The translations under genes were made by a program, and so were the position numbers. Shown here piece after piece: positions 35,255 through 40,726 of a stretch of DNA of 40,726 nt. This stretch comes from Bacteroidota bacterium (GTDB taxonomy: Bacteria; Bacteroidota; Bacteroidia; 2-12-FULL-35-15), in the NCBI GenBank assembly GCA_947447995.1, contig CANFLQ010000014.1, positions 1 through 40,726 on the forward strand. The letters run 5' to 3'. The notes beneath the pieces were generated by a model, which saw nothing but the letters and a program-made list of their open reading frames with translations, did no database searches and was not told the DNA's origin. Every line of letters starts with the position of its first letter. Position 1 is the first letter of the stretch.

Positions 35255-36214
35255 ATGCCGCTTATATCAAATAGTGTTCCACTTCAAGCAATCAATGATT
35301 TAATAACCGAACAATACGGCGTAAATTTATTTGTATTACGTACCGACAAGAACCATGCAGATATTAGTGGGAACAAACTTTTTAAATTAAAGTACAATTT
35401 AGAAGAAGCTGTCCGACAAAACAAAAAAACACTGCTTACATTCGGTGGAGCTTTTTCCAACCACATTGCAGCAACGGCCGCTGCCGGAAAAGAATTTAAT
35501 TTTAAAACAATTGGAATTATACGTGGTGAAAAATATTCAAATCTAAATCCTACCTTAAAATTTGCAAGCGATTGCGGAATGCAATTACATTACGTTTCAA
35601 GAACAGTGTACCAAAATAAAAATGAACTGTATAAATATGTAGATCAACTTTTTCCCGAACAGGATATTTATACAATACCCGAAGGTGGTAATAACAATTT
35701 AGGTATTGAAGGTTGCAAAGAAATAACAAAATATATTGGTATTAATTTTGACTACGTATGTTGCGCTTGCGGAACAGGAGCAACAATAACCGGCATTATA
35801 CTTTCGTTGATAAACAATCAAAAAGCGATTGGGTTTCAGGCTTTAAAAGCCGATAGTTATATTAAAAATGAAGTTACTACTGGGCTAGATAAATTTTTGA
35901 ATTCAACTGATTTTTTGAAACAACAAGACAATTGGCAAATAAATGAAGAATACCATTTTGGTGGGTATGCAAAAACAAAACAAGAACTTACTGATTTTAT
36001 TGCGCAGTTTAAAAACGATAACAACATACCGCTTGACCCCATTTATACTGGAAAAATGATGTTTGGAATATATGATTTAATAAAAAAAGGAAAAATAAAA
36101 AAAGGGGAAACTATTGTTGCTGTTCATACTGGTGGCTTACAAGGTATTGAAGGTGTTAACTTTTTGAAAAAACGGAACGCAGATAATGCTGTTGATTATG
36201 ATAAAAACGGATAA
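35255..36214 (+). CDS. 1-aminocyclopropane-1-carboxylate deaminase / D-cysteine desulfhydrase-like PLP enzyme
   Basis: DKNHADISGNKLFKLKYNL, TFGGAFSNHIAATAAAGKEF, IPEGGNNNLGIEGCKEI, CACGTGATITGI. Confidence 0.88.
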   Translation: MPLISNSVPLQAINDLITEQYGVNLFVLRTDKNHADISGNKLFKLKYNLEEAVRQNKKTLLTFGGAFSNHIAATAAAGKEFNFKTIGIIRGEKYSNLNPTLKFASDCGMQLHYVSRTVYQNKNELYKYVDQLFPEQDIYTIPEGGNNNLGIEGCKEITKYIGINFDYVCCACGTGATITGIILSLINNQKAIGFQALKADSYIKNEVTTGLDKFLNSTDFLKQQDNWQINEEYHFGGYAKTKQELTDFIAQFKNDNNIPLDPIYTGKMMFGIYDLIKKGKIKKGETIVAVHTGGLQGIEGVNFLKKRNADNAVDYDKNG

Positions 36215-36251
36215 AAATACGTATTAAAATCTCTATTAAAATTCATAGAAT

Positions 36252-37169
36252 ATGCTAATCACCCTTTTACTTTTCTTTAATCATTTTTTATTTTTTTTAG
36301 GCAATATTGCACCTAAATTAACTCCAGAGCAATACATTGAAAATTACAAAGAGGATGCAATCATAGAAATGAATAAATATAAGATTCCGGCAAGTATAAC
36401 CCTTGCACAGGGAATGCTTGAAAGTGGCAATGGGAATAGTGCATTGGCAGTAAACGCCAATAATCATTTTGGGATAAAATGCCACAACGATTGGAAAGGC
36501 GCAACCTATATTATGGATGACGATACAAAAGATGAATGTTTTAGGAAATACGCAAATGTGCTTGATTCCTATAACGATCACGCTCAATTTTTAACTTCCC
36601 GATCAAACTATACTAAACTATTTGAGCTTAAAATTACCGACTACAAAGCATGGGCAAAAGGGCTAAAAGAAGCAGGATATGCTACCGACCAAAAATATCC
36701 TAAACGCTTAATTGATATAATTGAAAAATACGAATTGTATAAATATGATAGGGAAAGTAAAAAAATAAAAAACCAAAAAAAAGAAGTTAACACTAAACCA
36801 TTAAATACTGAGGCGAATAAAACCATAAGGGAAATATTTCGATTGGGAATAAAAAAATACATCATCATTAAAGAAGGAGACACTTTTGATAAAATTGCGC
36901 AAGAAACAGACAAAGATCTATGGCAATTATATAAGTACAACAATTTTACGGCAAGTGATAAATTAATACCAGGCGAAAAATTGTTTCTACAACCCAAAAG
37001 AAATAAAGCAAAAGCCCCCTTTCATATTGTAAAAAGTGGGGAAACTATGAAATCTATATCACAGATGTACGGAATAAAATTAAAACGGCTTTACCGCAAA
37101 AATAATATGGAATCTAGTCAAGAACCCAAATCTGGTGATACACTTTTTATGAGGAAACACAAGGAATAA
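36252..37169 (+). CDS. Glucosaminidase with LysM repeats (cell-wall hydrolase)
   Basis: ASITLAQGMLESGNGNSALAVNANNHFGIKCHNDWKGATYIMDDDTKDECFRKY, LysM-like YIIKEGDTFDKIAQETDKDLWQLYKYNNF and FHIVKSGETMKSISQMYGIKLKRLYRKNNM. Confidence 0.92.
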   Translation: MLITLLLFFNHFLFFLGNIAPKLTPEQYIENYKEDAIIEMNKYKIPASITLAQGMLESGNGNSALAVNANNHFGIKCHNDWKGATYIMDDDTKDECFRKYANVLDSYNDHAQFLTSRSNYTKLFELKITDYKAWAKGLKEAGYATDQKYPKRLIDIIEKYELYKYDRESKKIKNQKKEVNTKPLNTEANKTIREIFRLGIKKYIIIKEGDTFDKIAQETDKDLWQLYKYNNFTASDKLIPGEKLFLQPKRNKAKAPFHIVKSGETMKSISQMYGIKLKRLYRKNNMESSQEPKSGDTLFMRKHKE

Positions 37170-37252
37170 GCAAGCAAATTGACCTAATTAATAAAAATTA
37201 ACTATTTTTTGATGTTTACACAAGTTTTTAAATAATTTAATACCTTTGAACT

Positions 37253-37287
37253 CTTTTAATTTATCCCCGAATGGGATAAATTAAAAG
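37253..37287. repeat. 15-bp perfect hairpin in the 5' leader of the 37303 ORF
   Basis: CTTTTAATTTATCCC-CGAAT-GGGATAAATTAAAAG. Confidence 0.75.
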
Positions 37288-37302
37288 ATTAAAATTGATT
37301 CC

Positions 37303-38010
37303 ATGAACATGTTTAAATTTATCATCGTTTTTGCATTTAGTTTACTGATGTATTATTCTGTTTCGGGGCAAACCCCTCCTCCATGTATTTACGACAGGTT
37401 TGCAAGCCAATACCGAACGAATCAACAATGGAATAATTTATTGGATAAGGCTTGTTCTGAAATGAACTCCAACAAATATAGAGACGCGCTTAAAACATTG
37501 GATAAAGCAATGTACATAGATAGTATAGCAAACATTGGCGATTATACCAAAGATGCGTATATCAGTATGATTCAAACAAAAATACGGAGATATCTTACTA
37601 TAGTAGATGAAGTGGAAATAGAAAAAAGCACTTTAATTGAAGATGATATAAAAAAACAAGCAGTAAATTCTGAGAAATATGATTCTGAAGCTGATATGGC
37701 TGTGGGTAGACAAAAAAAGAGATCAAAATCTAAAAGAGAAAAATATTATTACCAAGATGATGAATACACTGATACTTTTGTAAATACAAAACAAGAATCT
37801 ACCGATGTTTATGTTTCAAAAAAATCACGAAAAGAAAAAGCGGAAGGCAATCCCGATAAAAAGAAGAATAAAGTAGATAAAAAAGCGGCACTAATTGCTG
37901 TACCAGTTATTGTTGAAACAATTACAATTGTTAAAGATATTGATGCTTCAGAAAAAAAGACAACCATAAAAGAAGATAAAAAAGGACTATTAAAGAAGTT
38001 CAGCAAATAA
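37303..38010 (+). CDS. Hypothetical secreted protein with lysine/glutamate-rich C-terminus
   Basis: 235 aa; signal peptide MNMFKFIIVFAFSLLMYYSVSGQ, TPR-like helical N-part, highly charged tail. Confidence 0.6.
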   Translation: MNMFKFIIVFAFSLLMYYSVSGQTPPPCIYDRFASQYRTNQQWNNLLDKACSEMNSNKYRDALKTLDKAMYIDSIANIGDYTKDAYISMIQTKIRRYLTIVDEVEIEKSTLIEDDIKKQAVNSEKYDSEADMAVGRQKKRSKSKREKYYYQDDEYTDTFVNTKQESTDVYVSKKSRKEKAEGNPDKKKNKVDKKAALIAVPVIVETITIVKDIDASEKKTTIKEDKKGLLKKFSK

Positions 38011-38032
38011 TTAAAAAACATACTGAAACTTT

Positions 38033-40726
38033 TTATGCCTTTGTATTTTTATAAATTACCCTCATAAAACTTGGGAACACCAGTAACAACATGGGCAAAC
38101 CTGCCATAAAACCGCCAATTACTGCAACAGCTAATGGTTGTTGCATTTGAGCACCTAATCCTAATCCCATGGCAAGTGGCATTAATGCTAAAATTGCACC
38201 AATGGCGGTCATTAATTTTGGTCGAATTCGCAAGGCAATTGCATAATTGATTGATTGATCAACATCTGCATTAATTTTATAGTTGGCTTTGAACTGATTT
38301 ACTGTAAATATTGCATTCTCAGCGATAATACCTACGATCATTATAATGCCGGTATAGCTACTCACGTTTAACGGAATACCCACTAAATAAAGGGCAATTA
38401 TACAACCTCCGATTCCCATCACAGAAATAAAAAGAACAAGTAATGAAATTATCCATTCTTTAAATAAAAACAATAATACTGCAAACACCAATAATATAGC
38501 CAATGACAAGATCAACAGCAGTTCGGTAAATGATTGTTGTTGCTCTGCGTAAGCGCCACCATACACAATGGTATAGCCATGAGGTAATGGCAATTCTGCT
38601 TTTAATTTAGTTTTTATTTCCTGTATGGCACTTCCCAAATCTCTATTATCCAAGCGAGCTGTAACCGCAATTACTGATTTTAAATCTTCTCTTCTTTGTT
38701 CCTCCTCGCCGGGAATAATAGTTACATCACAGAAAAAAGAAAGCGGACGTGTGCTGCCATCCGGTAAAAAGATAAGCTGACGTTTCAGATTTTCCAGATC
38801 ATTATTTTCATAATTGGTAAAACGCATCAATATTCTTCGCATTTGTTCTCCATCCTGCAACTGCCCTACCTGTACGCCACCTGTCATAGCCGCCTGAGCG
38901 GGCGATGGAGTTGGTATATTTGCATTCATTCCTAAAGGAACACCGCCAGTGTAAGCAGAAAGCTGAGTTTGAAAATCGGTAAGCGCAATTTTATATTGAT
39001 TTAATTTTTCCTGATTAGGAATAAATATCAGGGATGGACCCGCTACCATCATTCCGTTATTTACATCGGCAATCCCGTTTATTTGTTGAATAATGGGTTC
39101 AGCCTTTGCTGATAATTGTCTCAATGTTTTATAATCATCTCCAAATATTTTAATTTCTATAGGTTTAGAAGTACTCATTAAATCACCTAAGAGATCGGAT
39201 ATACGTTGTCCGAATGAAATATCCATTACCGGTACAGAAGCACCTATTTGATTTCTCAGATCAGAAATAACTTCAAATGTATTTTTCTTTCTGTCCTTTT
39301 TTAATTGAATTAAATAGTCACCTTCAGTAGGTTGAACCGAACGAAAAGACATAGCAGTTCCTGTTCTACGGGAATACGTTTCTACATCCGGATGTTTCAT
39401 GATTATTTGTTCCATCTCCCTGCACAACCTGTCCGTTTCTTCTAAGGCTGTACCGGCAGGAGAAAAATAATCCAATACAATGGAACCTTCATCCAGATCA
39501 GGTAGAAAACCTGTTTCTAATTTACCAGAAGCCCACCAAGCAGAACCTGCCAATAGTAAAACAAATAAAAAAGAAATGCTCGGCTTTTTAAAAAACCAAG
39601 TAAGCCATGATAATTTTTTCACTGCCTCATCAGCATTCAGATGATGTGATTTCAGCAAAGGTTTGTAACCAATAATTAAATGTAATACAGGAAGTAGTAG
39701 CCATGTTACTAAAAACGAAGTAATCATTGTTATTTGCATGGTGTCAGATAGTTCTTTAAAAAAAGAACCCGCTAAACCACTCATTAATCGAAAAGGAAAA
39801 TGAATCACAATAGTTGCTAATGATGAACCTATCATTGCCGGAAACAAATCTTTTATAGATTCGCTAACAATAGTGTATTTATTTTTCTCGGGATGTTCTT
39901 CATGTCCTCGATAAATTTGTTCAATAATTACAATAGCATCATCTATTATTAAACCTATTGATGCCGCGATAGCACCTAAAGACATAATATTAATGGTAAT
40001 TCCAACAATATTCAATACCAGCATGGTGAATGCCAACGTTACCGGAATGGTAAGGAGTACTACTAAACTCGCTCTCCATGAACGAAGAAATAATATCATT
40101 ACGATGATCGCTAATAGCAAACCTTCATAAATGGTTTCCACTACACTGCTAACACTATCACCAACAAATGCACTTTGATTATAATATGATTTTAATACGT
40201 ATCCCTTAGGCAGCAACTTCCTTATTTCATCTGCCTTTTGTTCTGCATCTTTCGAAAAATCAAGGAGATTAACACCGGACTGTTTCACCAGATCAATTAA
40301 AATAGCACTTCCGCCATTTGAATTTATCTTGATAAATTCTTGTTGTTCCTTAATTTCAACTTTTGCAATGTCTTTTAATTTGATGATACGAATACCATCA
40401 TTTTTAATAATGATATTTTCCAACTCATCTATATCATTTACGCGGGTATCCGTAAGGCTTAAATACAGTCTTTTGTAATCAGACATATATCCGTTTGATA
40501 AAACAAAATTGTTATTATTAAACGCATTGATAAGTGTATTAGGGGTTAAGCCCAATGATGATAATTTTATGGCATTAGGAATAATTACAAATTCCTTTGC
40601 CTTTCCACCACGAACGATAACATTTGATATTCCATTTATTTGAGATAACAATGGGCGTATCATTAAATTGGCTTCATCACGTAAAGCTACCTGGCTATGC
40701 GTTTGACTTTCTAAGGTTAATCCGTA
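38033..40726 (-). CDS. RND-family efflux transporter permease subunit (5' end outside the window)
   Basis: GLIIDDAIVIIEQIYRGHEE, ETGFLPDLDEGSIVLDYFSPAGTALEETDRL; the frame stays open to the window edge (YGLTLESQTHSQVALRDEANLMIRP...), so M at 40663 is not the true start. Confidence 0.93.
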   Translation of the reverse strand, partial: YGLTLESQTHSQVALRDEANLMIRPLLSQINGISNVIVRGGKAKEFVIIPNAIKLSSLGLTPNTLINAFNNNNFVLSNGYMSDYKRLYLSLTDTRVNDIDELENIIIKNDGIRIIKLKDIAKVEIKEQQEFIKINSNGGSAILIDLVKQSGVNLLDFSKDAEQKADEIRKLLPKGYVLKSYYNQSAFVGDSVSSVVETIYEGLLLAIIVMILFLRSWRASLVVLLTIPVTLAFTMLVLNIVGITINIMSLGAIAASIGLIIDDAIVIIEQIYRGHEEHPEKNKYTIVSESIKDLFPAMIGSSLATIVIHFPFRLMSGLAGSFFKELSDTMQITMITSFLVTWLLLPVLHLIIGYKPLLKSHHLNADEAVKKLSWLTWFFKKPSISFLFVLLLAGSAWWASGKLETGFLPDLDEGSIVLDYFSPAGTALEETDRLCREMEQIIMKHPDVETYSRRTGTAMSFRSVQPTEGDYLIQLKKDRKKNTFEVISDLRNQIGASVPVMDISFGQRISDLLGDLMSTSKPIEIKIFGDDYKTLRQLSAKAEPIIQQINGIADVNNGMMVAGPSLIFIPNQEKLNQYKIALTDFQTQLSAYTGGVPLGMNANIPTPSPAQAAMTGGVQVGQLQDGEQMRRILMRFTNYENNDLENLKRQLIFLPDGSTRPLSFFCDVTIIPGEEEQRREDLKSVIAVTARLDNRDLGSAIQEIKTKLKAELPLPHGYTIVYGGAYAEQQQSFTELLLILSLAILLVFAVLLFLFKEWIISLLVLFISVMGIGGCIIALYLVGIPLNVSSYTGIIMIVGIIAENAIFTVNQFKANYKINADVDQSINYAIALRIRPKLMTAIGAILALMPLAMGLGLGAQMQQPLAVAVIGGFMAGLPMLLLVFPSFMRVIYKNTKA

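Overview
The window is AT-rich chromosomal DNA from a Bacteroidota bacterium. Supporting signs are TAnnTTTG-type promoters, T9SS/CHU_C sorting domains, DUF3078, DUF5522 and a Bacteroidota-style tmRNA tag. Most of it is housekeeping: malate and isocitrate dehydrogenases, mscL, fabD, folE, a PTPS homologue, L-2-hydroxyglutarate oxidase, a D-Ala-D-Ala ligase-like protein, a Bax inhibitor-1 homologue, an ACC-deaminase-like PLP enzyme, and an RND permease that runs off the right edge. Interspersed are large secreted PKD/SprB repeat proteins, including a 1625 aa CHU_C protein and a ~1326 aa matrixin-like protease, plus a TonB receptor. The left edge looks like the wreck of an integrative element: an ISL3/ISAon1-type transposase tail interrupts a frameshifted tyrosine-recombinase gene facing the 3' end of ssrA. 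Other observations worth checking are a tandem two-copy D-Ala-D-Ala ligase with diverged catalytic signatures, an internally deleted paralogue of the TMTC/TPR gene, a decayed GNAT gene, a 90 bp MITE-like perfect inverted repeat, a 31-bp perfect hairpin after icd, short palindromic repeats entering annotated reading frames, a CX5HGH-type PTPS next to folE, and a 58-aa DUF5522 gene missing from the ORF track. I did not find a CRISPR array, a prophage, a recognisable defence island, or convincing evidence for an entirely new system.
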